NCBI GenBank assembly: GCA_018001695.1
Contig: JAGNHN010000008.1
Location: forward strand, 17,640 to 81,639
Direction: 5' to 3'
From: Lentimicrobiaceae bacterium
GTDB taxonomy: Bacteria; Bacteroidota; Bacteroidia; Bacteroidales; JAGNHN01
Length of the DNA stretch: 64,000 nt
In this document: positions 27,409-37,633 of the stretch, piece after piece
Numbering within the stretch: the first letter of the stretch is position 1
Layout of the letters: each line of letters begins with the position of its first letter
Notes under the pieces: model-generated
What the model saw: the letters and a program-made list of their open reading frames with translations, nothing else
Database searches by the model: none
Told to the model about the DNA's origin: nothing
Position numbers and translations under genes: made by a program

Positions 27409-29314
27409 TGGCGTCTGAAAGCAGCAGCTTGAATCCTTCCCAGCTATCTCCGGCATGGATCTTTAGGAAATACATCCCCGCACGGTGTTCATCCATTCTG
27501 ATCCTGAACAATCCTTCGCGTCCTGCAGATCCGAACAAAAACTTCACCTGCCTGCCCATGGCATCGTAGAGGTATAATTCCAGTCCACTGATATCCCGCT
27601 TACCGAAATCAATATAGAAGGATGTTTCTCCGCTGTTTTTTAAAACAGGGTTGGGATAGATATTGGGAATGACACGGATATATGCCAGTTTAACATTCTC
27701 GTTGCTCGTTTCTCCATTGCTGGCGGTTAGTGTTACTGTAAACGTACCGGTGTGTTCATAACGGATCCCGCTGGGGTTTTGGACCTCAGCAGTCGCCGGG
27801 TTGCCTCCCTCAAACTCCCACTTCCAGGATGTGGGATCGCCGAAGCTTAAATCAGTAAATGAGATGGCGCTGTTCACCGGGATAACGGTTGTATCCGCTC
27901 GAAAATCGGCGATAACGTAAATCGTTCCACCATAAGTGCCAGGAAGGCTGCTTGCCCCGGATCCAAGCGGATCCAGCCAGTCTTTGAGTCGCTTATCCGG
28001 TGTGGTGCCCTGCTGATCCCAGGCATGCAACATTTTTCCATAGAGGTCCGGAGATGTCAGATTGCTGCAGGAAGCCTCACCGCCCGACAAGATGCCAATG
28101 ATGCGTTTCTGTTGGTCGAAGAGGGGGCTGCCAGAGGATCCCTGCTCGGTAACGCCGTGATTGGTCGTGGTTTGCGCCCACCTTACACCCCAATGTGTTC
28201 CAGGAATGCTACCCCATTGTGTTGAAAACAGAGGTTGTATATAAGTAGATATCTTCTTCATATCCCCGGCTGGGTGGTGGATTCCCACACCCTGTTGACT
28301 GGGTGCTGTGTTCAGGCTCCATCCATTGTAATAAGGATTATAGTTGGCCGGCACATTTTGGTTTAAGCGCACGAGGAAAAAATCTGCGCCAGTAATACTG
28401 CCAGCACTACCCCCTGCACCCGCCAGGCGCTGGCATCCTGTCATGGTTTTGGATGCGGGTTCGGTTGAAGGATCCTGACAGCCAGGCGCTTCATAATTGA
28501 AATGGAAGATCCATTGGTTGAGTTCAGTCGTGCTGGCATCCTGACCGCAGTGGTCTGCCGTCAGGAAGTAGGGACTCAGGTCCTGGGTTGTATTGTTAAC
28601 GAGCGAACCCGTACACCAGAATGTGCCACCTCCGGCTTTCAGCAGTATCCGGGCAATACCCCGTTTCTCATTTTTCCAGTTATCACCCTCTGGGCAGTTG
28701 ATGTTCACTTCACACCAGTCAGAATGGCCAAAACCTTTGCTGTTGTTTATAAAACCTTCTGTTCTGTATATGAAGGAGAGGTCACTGATGCGGATGTCTG
28801 GCAATGCTGTAGCATCCTGTAGATCCGGATGATAGTATTCGAGACATAGGGTATCTCCAGGGATAAAAGGAGTGGCGAACGGGCCCCCTGATGGATTGGA
28901 TATCTCAGTGTAGGCGCCAAGAACTGTATGCCGGTCAGATGAATAGATGTACAGCTTGCCTTCTTTCGGGATCTTAAAAGCATCGTAATAAAGCACGGTT
29001 CCGACGGCTTTTTTCGTCACGATTCGTATGCTTAAAATATGCCCTCCGTCAGATAAGGTCTGCAGGAAGCTTTCTTCGGCGAGGTTTATCTGAAGCGGAA
29101 TACAAGTTCCCACACGGAAGGGGAGTCCTGCTTTTCCTTGCTCATCATCGGCTTTTCTCAGCAGAGAAACATCAGGAGAAGGGATAATGACCGTCTTGTT
29201 ATGTTGAAAATCCTTCTCCTGAAAGGAAGGTGGTACACCTGGTTCTGTGTATTGCGCATGGAGGCCTGCAGTCGCAAACAGGAGTATGATGATGAGAACG
29301 TATGTCCTTTTCAA
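27404..29314 (-). CDS. Secreted trypsin-like serine protease with PKD domain and T9SS tail
   Basis: The protein has 636 residues. A signal peptide ends near residue 20 (GLHAQ). A pro-region (about 20-195) precedes a chymotrypsin-fold protease domain resembling lysyl endopeptidases. The likely catalytic triad is His255 (TADHC), Asp311 (GADFFLVRL) and Ser394 (GSSGSPLFD). Many cysteines (WCEVNINC, DHC, GC) suggest disulphides. A PKD domain (about 470-545) and a T9SS type A tail (IYPNP, about 550-636) complete it. It is expected to be secreted or surface-bound and to degrade extracellular protein, which would supply peptides to the adjacent convergent peptide transporter. That functional link is inference. 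Confidence 0.9.
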   Translation of the reverse strand: MKRTYVLIIILLFATAGLHAQYTEPGVPPSFQEKDFQHNKTVIIPSPDVSLLRKADDEQGKAGLPFRVGTCIPLQINLAEESFLQTLSDGGHILSIRIVTKKAVGTVLYYDAFKIPKEGKLYIYSSDRHTVLGAYTEISNPSGGPFATPFIPGDTLCLEYYHPDLQDATALPDIRISDLSFIYRTEGFINNSKGFGHSDWCEVNINCPEGDNWKNEKRGIARILLKAGGGTFWCTGSLVNNTTQDLSPYFLTADHCGQDASTTELNQWIFHFNYEAPGCQDPSTEPASKTMTGCQRLAGAGGSAGSITGADFFLVRLNQNVPANYNPYYNGWSLNTAPSQQGVGIHHPAGDMKKISTYIQPLFSTQWGSIPGTHWGVRWAQTTTNHGVTEQGSSGSPLFDQQKRIIGILSGGEASCSNLTSPDLYGKMLHAWDQQGTTPDKRLKDWLDPLGSGASSLPGTYGGTIYVIADFRADTTVIPVNSAISFTDLSFGDPTSWKWEFEGGNPATAEVQNPSGIRYEHTGTFTVTLTASNGETSNENVKLAYIRVIPNIYPNPVLKNSGETSFYIDFGKRDISGLELYLYDAMGRQVKFLFGSAGREGLFRIRMDEHRAGMYFLKIHAGDSWEGFKLLLSDAK

Positions 29315-29348
29315 GGTTGCTGGTTTATAAGATGCTTGATACTTACTC

Positions 29349-29356
29349 CAAAAGTA
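29349..29356 (-). promoter_or_regulatory. Candidate -7 box of the secreted protease gene
   Basis: Read on the minus strand this is TACTTTTG, an exact TAnnTTTG match, about 35 bp upstream of the protease start. No clear TTTG box is seen at the usual distance. Confidence 0.45.
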
Positions 29357-29516
29357 GGAAAATCCCTCTATGCGTCATGACACGGAAAAAACACAAAATA
29401 TGCTCTGATAACGATCATAATCTTAAATTATTTATTATTTTTAAAAACATATATCAGCGACACTGCCGGTCGATTTGCATATCAGATCTGAATCTCCATC
29501 CATTAAACATAAGGCC

Positions 29517-32500
29517 ATGAAAAGACTATTATTAACTATTCTGGGATTATCCTTTGGTATTATTATTCTTCATTCACAAGGTGTTCAGTTTCAGTTGAAG
29601 GTTTTTCTGCAAGGACCCTTTCAGCCATCAGGAAGTATGAGTCAGGCATTGGGTGCTTCAGGTTACCTTCCGCTTGCACAGCCTTACCACACCGGAATTT
29701 GGAACTATACAGGAACAGAATCATTGACGGCCATCCCTTCCGGAATGGTTGACTGGGTGCTGGTGGATCTTAGGATCAGTCCAGATACAGCCGTAGCGCG
29801 CATGGCAGCAATATTATATGCTGACGGAACGGTGAAGGACATCAACGGGAATGCAAACCTGTATTTCAATATTCCATCTGGTACCTACTATGTTGCAGTC
29901 ATGCATCGCTCACATCTTTCATCCATGAGTGGTTCCAGGTTGGTTTTTCCGGTCAGTGGTACACTTGATTTTACAGACACTACTGCATTTGCTGTGTATG
30001 GCCGTTGCCTGATCAGCATGAGCGGAGGTGTGACGGGCATGATCTCAGGAGATTTAAATAATGATAAGGTGCTGAAGTATAGTGGCTCCGGCAATGACCG
30101 CAGCCTGATCCTCCAGAAAATCATCGCTGAAGTGGGTGGAACTGCCCTGAATTCCACCACTTCAGGGTATCACCGGGAAGATTTGCGGATGGATGGAGTC
30201 GTAAAATACAGCGGCGCTGGTAACGACCAGTCGCTAATCATTCAGAATATCGTAAATCTCACCGGATCCACGGCCATCAATGCCACTTTCACCGGGTCTG
30301 TGCCGCATGCTGTGCTTTATCCTGCAGCCTTACAAACGTTTCGTTCCTGTGGTGATCTCCTGACGGATATCCGGGATTTTCAGCAATACCCAACCCTTCT
30401 CATCGGAGATCAGTGCTGGATGGGTAAGAATCTCAATATAGGCGTCATGGTGAGCAGCACAAACACTGGGGCTGACCATAGCAATGCAAGTAACAATGGT
30501 GTTATTGAGAAGTACTGTTATAATAATGATATCAACAACTGCGATACTTTTGGAGGCTTATATGACTGGGATGAAGCCATGCAATATTCCACCATCCCCG
30601 GTGCAATGGGAATTTGTCCGGAGGGCTGGCATATTCCTAATATTGAAGAGTGGAATGCAATGGAGGATTCTCTTGGTGGCATCAGCCTGGCTGGAGGTAA
30701 GCTGAAAGAAGCTGGCCTGTTGCATTGGAGCAGTCCCAATACCGGTGCCACCAATGAAAGCGGGTTTACTGCCCTGCCTGCTGGCTTTCGCAGCCCGACA
30801 GGCTATTTCAATACCCTCGGTACCCATGCTTGTTTCTGGAGCTCGACATTGCAACAGCATCCCTATATATGGAACCGTACCTTGTTGCACAATAATGAGA
30901 GCATCTTCCATTATAGTGATTTCAGGACGCGCGGACATTCCATCCGTTGTATCATGGACAGCATTCCTCCCTGCACACCCCAGCCGGATCAGGCCAATGC
31001 CGGCCCTGACAGGCTGAACGTCCAGGGAGTGAGTGTGACCTTACAGGCTAATGAGCCATCAAATGGAAGTGGCTCATGGAGCATTGCAGCCGGCCAGGGT
31101 GGAAGCTTTGGTAATCCTATGGCTTATAACTCCAGCTTTTCCGGACATCCGGGTGCGGTCTATACCCTGGTGTGGACGATATCAACGGTTTGTGGCAGCA
31201 CATCTGATTCTGTCCTGATCGGATTCGCCTGTGACCCACAGTATGTTCCTGCTACGGCCGGACCGGATCAGGAAACCTGCCCCGGCGACTGCGTGACGCT
31301 TACAGCCGGGGGCGGGGTCTCCTATCAATGGAGTACCCAGGAGGTGACAACAGTCATCCAGGTTTGTCCCACCCAGACCACAACCTATGTTGTGACAGTC
31401 ACCGATCATTATGGTTGCACGGCAGCAGCCAGTGCAGTAGTGACAGTCCATCCTCTTCCTGTTCCTAATATAGGTCAGGATGCCTACATCTGTCCGGGTC
31501 AATGCGCAACGCTCCAGGCTTCAGGAGGTGTGTCGTATTTATGGAGTACACAGGAAACAACATCCTCCATCACAGTATGCCCGGGCGCCAATACAGTCTA
31601 CGCTGTTACGGTTACGGACATGCATGGCTGCCAGGGGACCGATGAAGTAAGTATATTTCTCCACACGCCTCCACAAGCGGATGCCGGTGCCGATACAGCG
31701 ATCTGTATGGGAGATTGTGCCATACTTCATGCCACCGGAGGGGTGTCGTATATCTGGAGCAATCAAGAGGTTGCGCCAGATATTGTTGTCTGCCCTACAC
31801 AAAATACAACCTATCAGGTTACCGTTACCGGAGCAAATGGGTGTACGGCGTCCAGCGATGTGGTAGTGACTATACTTACCCTGCCTACAGCCCATGCTGT
31901 TACCGATACCAGCATCTGCCCGTCCGGATGTGCACCGCTCCTTGCCTCAGGAGGTATCAGCTATCTCTGGTCGACGCAGGAAACCACCGCCGGTATCGTT
32001 GTTTGTCCGCCTCAGACGACAACATATCATGTAACAGTAGCAGATACAAATGGCTGTCAGGATACCGCTTCCGTAACGGTCACCTTACTGGAGCTTCCAT
32101 TCGCCAGTGCCGGGCCTGATACCCTGAATGTGCCTGATACGATCATCATCCTGCAGGGAAGCCAGCTCAGCAATGCCACAGGCTTATGGAGTGTTATCTC
32201 AGGTGGCGGGGGCGCATTTTCTGATCCAACACTTCCCAATGCAAGCTTCAGTGGTCTGCCCGATACCTTGTATGTCCTGATGTGGACTGTTACCAACGTT
32301 TGTGGCAGTGCTACGGATACGGTCAATGTCGGATTCTCTCCGGTTGCATCCTATCCTTGTGAAGGACTCATCCTGGATGACAGGGATGAACAAACGTATC
32401 CCGTACTCCAAATTGGTTCGCAATGCTGGATGGGCAGCAACCTGAATATTGGCAGCCTGATCACCAGCAGTTGGATGGGGGGAGCCATATACTCCAATGC

Positions 32501-35500
32501 CAGCGATAATGGCATCATTGAGAAATACTGTTATGATAACAATACCGCGAATTGCGATATCTATGGCGGTCTGTATGACTGGAACGAAATGATGGATTAT
32601 GTCCTCACGCCTGGAGCACGGGGCATTTGTCCGGATGGTTGGCATATCCCCACGGATGCGGAATGGAAGATGCTGGAAGGCACTGTGGATAGTCAGTTCG
32701 GAGTGGGTGACCAGGAGTGGAACTACTTTGGATGGCGCGGACAGGATGTTGGAGGGAAGCTGAAGCATGCTGGAACGGATTATTGGCTGACTCCCAATGT
32801 GGGTGCCAATAATGAAACCGGCTTTACTGCCCTGCCTGCGGGATTGCGGTTTGGTGTGGGTTGGTATGGAAACAAAGGAAGCAATACCTACTTCTGGACA
32901 TCCACGCCCCATGGAACTGAAAATGCCTATTACCGTTGGCTTGGGTATACTCAGCCTGGTATGTGGAGGGATATCGATCGTAAAAGGGCGTATGGTTTTT
33001 CTGTACGTTGCCTGAGAGATACAGATTGTGATGTCATTCCGGATCAGGCCAATGCAGGGCCTGATACGTTCAATATTCCGGATATCTATATTCAGCTCCA
33101 GGCCAATCAACCGACGCAAGGAACTGGGGTATGGAGCATCGCTTCCGGATCGGGAGGGCAGTTCATCAATACAACCCAAAATAACACGCTTTTCCTTGGG
33201 CAATCAGGTGAGGCTTATCAACTTGTGTGGACCATCATGACCAACTGCCTGGGGTATTCTGATACTGTCGATATCAGCTTTGCCATGGTAAATGTGCCGG
33301 AATGTGACAGTGTGTTGTTGGATACGAGAGACAGTACGGTCTATCCTGTGGTGCGGATCGGTAACCAGTGTTGGATGGCTAAGAACCTGAATGTCGGGAC
33401 TTTTGCAACCAGTGTCTTCACACATTGGCATAATGTGCATTCTGATGTGAGCAACAATGGGATCATCGAAAAGTACTGCTATAACAATGACACTGCCAAT
33501 TGTGGCATCTGGGGCGGGCTGTACGACTGGGATGAGATGATGAATTATGTTTATGTAGAAGGTACGCAAGGTATTTGCCCTCCCGCGAACGGCTGGCATA
33601 TTCCTTCGGATAACGAATGGAAGATCATGGAGGGTAATATCGATAGCTACCATGGTGTGGGTGATCCAGTATGGGACCTGGATGGTGTCATAAGAGGGTC
33701 CGATGCTGGTGGCAACTTGAAAGAAGAAGGATATACCCATTGGGATGAACCCAACTTTGGAGCTACCAACAGCAGTGGCTTCACTGCAATTCCCAGTGGT
33801 CTTCGCTATTTTGCCGGCGTATTTCAGAATCTGAATGATTATACAATGTTCTGGACTTCAACGCAATATCCAACCGTTCCAGAGTATGCATACTACCGTG
33901 GTGTGTCCAGTTCCACCAGCAATTTGGCGAGGTCAGGTCTCTACAAACCATATGGTTTTTCAGTTCGTTGCGTCAAGGAACTGCCACCTTGCGTTCCAGC
34001 AGCAGATCAGGCAAATGCCGGCCCAGATAGTCTGGAAATTGCAGGTAGCATTGTCCAAATGCAAGCGACCCAGCCCGCTGTTGGTATTGGGAAATGGACC
34101 ATCAAGACAGGATATGGTGGACAGGTTCATGATCCGATGGCGCATAATTCCATCTTCCATGGATTGCCGGGAGAGGAATACGTGCTCAGGTGGACTGTCA
34201 GCAATGTCTGCGGCAGTAGCCATGACGAGGTGGTCATCAGCTTTGCCGATACCCTGGGTTTCCAATGCGGCGACAGTCTCGTGGATGTCCGCGATGGTAA
34301 AAAATACCCGACCGTCCAGATAGGGATATACTGCTGGATGGCAAGCAACCTCAACGTGGGCGATTTTGTTCAGAGTGTCTATGATGGTATCGATCATACT
34401 GAGTTGACCAATAACGGCATCATTGAGAAGTTCTGCCTGGATAATAATCCTGCACTCTGCGATGTATATGGTGGTTTGTATAGCTGGGATGAAATGATGG
34501 CCTATTCCACTGTGGAGAAGAACGATGGAATTTGTCCTCCCAATGGTGGCTGGCGACTTCCTACAGACGAGGATTGGAAAGTCACCGAGGGAAGCGTAGA
34601 TATCCTTTATGGGATAGGTGATGCTGAGTGGGACAACGACTACAGCTACCGGGGATGGGATGCCGGTGCAAAACTGATGGATGGTACACCCTCGCGGTGG
34701 AACAGCTTATACGGTAGTAGTCTGGTTGGTACTGATGATTTTGGATTCAGGGTGATTCCAGGTGAAAGTCGGACCTATGATGGTTGGATGAATCAGGATG
34801 TTAAGTACAATGCCTATTTCTGGACTTCCACACATTCAGGATGGCATAAAGCCTGGATGAGAATGTTTTCTGGTGATAATGAAGGCATTTACAGAGTGGG
34901 ACATCACTGGACCAACAATGGCTTTAGTGTCAGATGCCTCAAGGATATGCCGCAGTCCTGTGCTCCCCAACCCGATCAGGCGCAGGCCGGACCGGATTCT
35001 ACTGATATTCAAGGTGCTTCATTCGTTTTGCAGGCAAATCAGCCCAGTGCTGGCGCAGGATTATGGACGATCCTCTCAGGCTCGGCCGGCAGCTTTTCAG
35101 ACCCTTCAATGCACAATGACACTTTCACAGGAGTCGCTGGCCAAACCTACGTGTTGGAATGGAGGATTACTACGATCTGTGGAACATCAGCCGATACCAT
35201 CATCCTCAGTTTTGCTGCTCCCGTGATACAGACATGTGGTGTGCTGGTAGATACCAGGGATGGCCAGCAATATCCTACCGTTATTATCGGAACGAAGTGC
35301 TGGATGGCGAAAAACCTGAATATTGGCACGATGGTTAACAGTTTACCTGGAGGCACTCATAGTGATGTATCCAATAACGGAATCATCGAGAAGTATTGCT
35401 TTGCCAATGATACAAATAACTGCCTTGAGTATGGTGGTTTGTATGATTGGAATGAGATGGTTCAGTATCAGATCAATAAAACCATACAGGGTATTTGCCC

Positions 35501-35849
35501 CGATGGATGGCGCCTCCCATTCGATTCAGATTGGACATCCCTTGTCAATTCTCTGGGCGGAGCCTCGACGGCAGGCGGCAGTATGAAAGAGGCCGGATTA
35601 TCCCACTGGAGCAGCCCGAATACAGATGCTACGAATGTGAGCGGTTTTACAGCTCTTGGCGGGGGATGGCGGACCTATAACGGTTTCTTCAGCTATTTAA
35701 AGAGCGCTGCTCAGTTTTGGTCCGTTTCTTCAGTCAATAGTTCCTATGCCTGGGGACGAAATCTGGGAGCGTATTCAGGTGAGGTGAGCCGGTACGATAG
35801 TCATAAATTCACTGGTGCATCAGTACGTTGTGTGAAGGATGTGCCGTGA
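29517..35849 (+). CDS. Giant secreted protein with five FISUMP modules
   Basis: The protein has 2,110 residues. The ATG at 29517 opens a signal peptide (MKRLLLTILGLSFGIIILHSQG). Residues about 170-250 carry two dockerin-like loops (GDLNNDKVLKYSGSGNDRSL and a second copy). Five FISUMP (Fibrobacter succinogenes major paralogous) modules follow, at about 275-479, 947-1165, 1261-1485, 1580-1808 and 1905-2110. Each has D.RD...YP...IG.QCWM..NLN.G, EKYCY.N, GGLY.W.EMM.Y, GICP.GW..P and GFSVRC. Between the first and second lie four PKD/SprB-like modules (about 580-865); between the others are Ig-like linkers with AGPD. The protein ends directly after the fifth module and has no T9SS tail. It is probably a cell-surface or extracellular protein; the family's function is not established. 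Confidence 0.9.
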   Translation: MKRLLLTILGLSFGIIILHSQGVQFQLKVFLQGPFQPSGSMSQALGASGYLPLAQPYHTGIWNYTGTESLTAIPSGMVDWVLVDLRISPDTAVARMAAILYADGTVKDINGNANLYFNIPSGTYYVAVMHRSHLSSMSGSRLVFPVSGTLDFTDTTAFAVYGRCLISMSGGVTGMISGDLNNDKVLKYSGSGNDRSLILQKIIAEVGGTALNSTTSGYHREDLRMDGVVKYSGAGNDQSLIIQNIVNLTGSTAINATFTGSVPHAVLYPAALQTFRSCGDLLTDIRDFQQYPTLLIGDQCWMGKNLNIGVMVSSTNTGADHSNASNNGVIEKYCYNNDINNCDTFGGLYDWDEAMQYSTIPGAMGICPEGWHIPNIEEWNAMEDSLGGISLAGGKLKEAGLLHWSSPNTGATNESGFTALPAGFRSPTGYFNTLGTHACFWSSTLQQHPYIWNRTLLHNNESIFHYSDFRTRGHSIRCIMDSIPPCTPQPDQANAGPDRLNVQGVSVTLQANEPSNGSGSWSIAAGQGGSFGNPMAYNSSFSGHPGAVYTLVWTISTVCGSTSDSVLIGFACDPQYVPATAGPDQETCPGDCVTLTAGGGVSYQWSTQEVTTVIQVCPTQTTTYVVTVTDHYGCTAAASAVVTVHPLPVPNIGQDAYICPGQCATLQASGGVSYLWSTQETTSSITVCPGANTVYAVTVTDMHGCQGTDEVSIFLHTPPQADAGADTAICMGDCAILHATGGVSYIWSNQEVAPDIVVCPTQNTTYQVTVTGANGCTASSDVVVTILTLPTAHAVTDTSICPSGCAPLLASGGISYLWSTQETTAGIVVCPPQTTTYHVTVADTNGCQDTASVTVTLLELPFASAGPDTLNVPDTIIILQGSQLSNATGLWSVISGGGGAFSDPTLPNASFSGLPDTLYVLMWTVTNVCGSATDTVNVGFSPVASYPCEGLILDDRDEQTYPVLQIGSQCWMGSNLNIGSLITSSWMGGAIYSNASDNGIIEKYCYDNNTANCDIYGGLYDWNEMMDYVLTPGARGICPDGWHIPTDAEWKMLEGTVDSQFGVGDQEWNYFGWRGQDVGGKLKHAGTDYWLTPNVGANNETGFTALPAGLRFGVGWYGNKGSNTYFWTSTPHGTENAYYRWLGYTQPGMWRDIDRKRAYGFSVRCLRDTDCDVIPDQANAGPDTFNIPDIYIQLQANQPTQGTGVWSIASGSGGQFINTTQNNTLFLGQSGEAYQLVWTIMTNCLGYSDTVDISFAMVNVPECDSVLLDTRDSTVYPVVRIGNQCWMAKNLNVGTFATSVFTHWHNVHSDVSNNGIIEKYCYNNDTANCGIWGGLYDWDEMMNYVYVEGTQGICPPANGWHIPSDNEWKIMEGNIDSYHGVGDPVWDLDGVIRGSDAGGNLKEEGYTHWDEPNFGATNSSGFTAIPSGLRYFAGVFQNLNDYTMFWTSTQYPTVPEYAYYRGVSSSTSNLARSGLYKPYGFSVRCVKELPPCVPAADQANAGPDSLEIAGSIVQMQATQPAVGIGKWTIKTGYGGQVHDPMAHNSIFHGLPGEEYVLRWTVSNVCGSSHDEVVISFADTLGFQCGDSLVDVRDGKKYPTVQIGIYCWMASNLNVGDFVQSVYDGIDHTELTNNGIIEKFCLDNNPALCDVYGGLYSWDEMMAYSTVEKNDGICPPNGGWRLPTDEDWKVTEGSVDILYGIGDAEWDNDYSYRGWDAGAKLMDGTPSRWNSLYGSSLVGTDDFGFRVIPGESRTYDGWMNQDVKYNAYFWTSTHSGWHKAWMRMFSGDNEGIYRVGHHWTNNGFSVRCLKDMPQSCAPQPDQAQAGPDSTDIQGASFVLQANQPSAGAGLWTILSGSAGSFSDPSMHNDTFTGVAGQTYVLEWRITTICGTSADTIILSFAAPVIQTCGVLVDTRDGQQYPTVIIGTKCWMAKNLNIGTMVNSLPGGTHSDVSNNGIIEKYCFANDTNNCLEYGGLYDWNEMVQYQINKTIQGICPDGWRLPFDSDWTSLVNSLGGASTAGGSMKEAGLSHWSSPNTDATNVSGFTALGGGWRTYNGFFSYLKSAAQFWSVSSVNSSYAWGRNLGAYSGEVSRYDSHKFTGASVRCVKDVP

Positions 35850-36031
35850 AAAGCTTCTTTTACTGCAGAGGGTGTGAGGTATTCAGTCTTTCACGCCTGC
35901 GCTGAGTCTTGGTTGAATACGGTATGTTGTGCGATGTGAATAACACATCTTGCACGCGAAGTTTTTCATCTCTAAGGAAATACGTGGGTGAGCGTGGCTG
36001 TTTTTTGTACCTTTATCAAAACCCTTCTGCG

Positions 36032-37633
36032 ATGCGCGCTATCTTTCTTACTGGATGTCTGTTGGTTTGTTTATGTCAGTGGAGCTCAGGACAAAGCCCT
36101 GTCATTCAATGGTGGTACGATGTCGACGATGCCGCTTTTGGAAATGCAGCCCTGGCCGACCTGGACCAGGACGGCCAGCTGGAAGTTGTCTTCAGTACAT
36201 ACCGTAACGATGGGTACCTCTATGCGCTTAATACGGAGGATGGCTCTCTCCTTTGGAAATACAACGTCGGTGGATGCAGCGACGCAGCACCACTGATCAT
36301 CGATGCTGATGGTGATGGGGACCTGGATGTTATTCTGGCTTCCTCCTGTGTCCCCAAAACATTCTGTTTCGTTGGCGATTCAGGCTACGTTCACTGGGTT
36401 ACCAATATGCGGGGCAGCGACAGCCCTCCTTCTGCTGCAGACCTGGACAGGGATGGGAAACTGGAGATATTACACGGGCAATTCGGGGGTTATGTGCTAT
36501 GCCTGAATGCAGAAGATGGGTCAGTGAAGTGGGAGCTGGCGGCTGATATTAACTCCTGGATCCAGACTGCCCCAGCTATTCTTGATATCAATGGAGATGG
36601 CTGGCTGGATTTTATCATCGCCAACTGGAGTTTTGGAACCTACCACAGGATCTGGGCTCACCGGGGCTACGACCACCAACTGCTTTGGGAAAACAGCCTT
36701 CCAACAGATGTTATGTATCACGGTGTCTCTTTTGCTGATCTTGATAAAGATGGGAAATACGACCTGACCATCGGTTCCTACGATGGTTATGTATATTGTC
36801 TGGATGCTGACAGTGGTACCCAGCGCTGGAATCATGCTTTTCCATCTCCCTTCTACGTTGGTGCCCCGACAAGTATTGGTGATCTGAACAAGGATGGATG
36901 GGATGATGTGGTGTATATTGACGGATGGAAGGTAGGAGCCCTTGACAGGCATGGTGCCTTGTTGTGGAGTTATACGGTCCCGGGTTATGGCCAGTCGTTT
37001 CGTGGTGCAGCCCTGGCCGATATGAATGCGGATGATACGCTGGATGTGGTCTTTGGTACCAGCACCGGGCATCTAATGGTGCTGCATGGCGCATCTGGTG
37101 CGGTCCTCCATGATGTCGACCTGGCTACACATTATGGCTCAACAGACTTTGAAATTGACCATGGTCCGGTGGTCGCGGACATGAATGGAGACGGCAAGCT
37201 GGAGGTTTTTGTCGTAGGTGGCCACGCTGAATACCCTGCCATTGGTAACAATTACGGCCGGGCCTATGCCGTTCATTTCCCAGGTTCCGCAGCTTCAGAG
37301 AACCCGGCGCCCTGGCCCATGTTCAGGCATGATATCCGCCGTAGTGGTCATTATGCCAACCCGCTTGCCGGATTGCCGGAGGAAAAAGACAAGGGCAGAC
37401 AGCTGAGCGTTTATCCGAATCCTACAACGCTTGGATCCTGGGTGGAATGGGGAAACACGAATGAAAATGTAACCATTTCATTATTAGATGCCTCGGGCAG
37501 GCTGATCAAAAGGGAAAGCGCCAGTGAAAAACACCGCCACTGGATTAACCTCCCGTCACCGGGGGCCTATGTGGTTAGGATCGAGACACCAGGAGGGGCA
37601 TTGGCCGCACCACTGGTGTGCCTGCCGCATTAG
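36032..37633 (+). CDS. Secreted beta-propeller (FG-GAP/PQQ-like) protein with T9SS tail
   Basis: The protein has 533 residues from the ATG at 36032, which opens a signal peptide (MRAIFLTGCLLVCLCQWSSGQ). The frame upstream to 35909 has no secretion features. Six or seven blades combine calcium-loop motifs (ADLDQDGQLEVV, DADGDGDLDVI, DLDRDGKLEIL, DINGDGWLDFI, DLDKDGKYDLT, DLNKDGWDDVV, DMNGDGKLEVF) with PQQ-like strands (GSLLWKYNVGG, GSVKWEL). The last 80 residues form a T9SS type A tail (VYPNP). It is likely a secreted or surface calcium-stabilised propeller; its ligand is unknown. It overlaps the convergent prc gene by 4 bp. Confidence 0.85.
   Translation: MRAIFLTGCLLVCLCQWSSGQSPVIQWWYDVDDAAFGNAALADLDQDGQLEVVFSTYRNDGYLYALNTEDGSLLWKYNVGGCSDAAPLIIDADGDGDLDVILASSCVPKTFCFVGDSGYVHWVTNMRGSDSPPSAADLDRDGKLEILHGQFGGYVLCLNAEDGSVKWELAADINSWIQTAPAILDINGDGWLDFIIANWSFGTYHRIWAHRGYDHQLLWENSLPTDVMYHGVSFADLDKDGKYDLTIGSYDGYVYCLDADSGTQRWNHAFPSPFYVGAPTSIGDLNKDGWDDVVYIDGWKVGALDRHGALLWSYTVPGYGQSFRGAALADMNADDTLDVVFGTSTGHLMVLHGASGAVLHDVDLATHYGSTDFEIDHGPVVADMNGDGKLEVFVVGGHAEYPAIGNNYGRAYAVHFPGSAASENPAPWPMFRHDIRRSGHYANPLAGLPEEKDKGRQLSVYPNPTTLGSWVEWGNTNENVTISLLDASGRLIKRESASEKHRHWINLPSPGAYVVRIETPGGALAAPLVCLPH

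Noticed and set aside
32199..33203. 334-codon minus-strand open frame antisense to the FISUMP protein
   Set aside because: It is the shadow of repeated FISUMP and Ig modules; similar shadows recur at each repeat copy.
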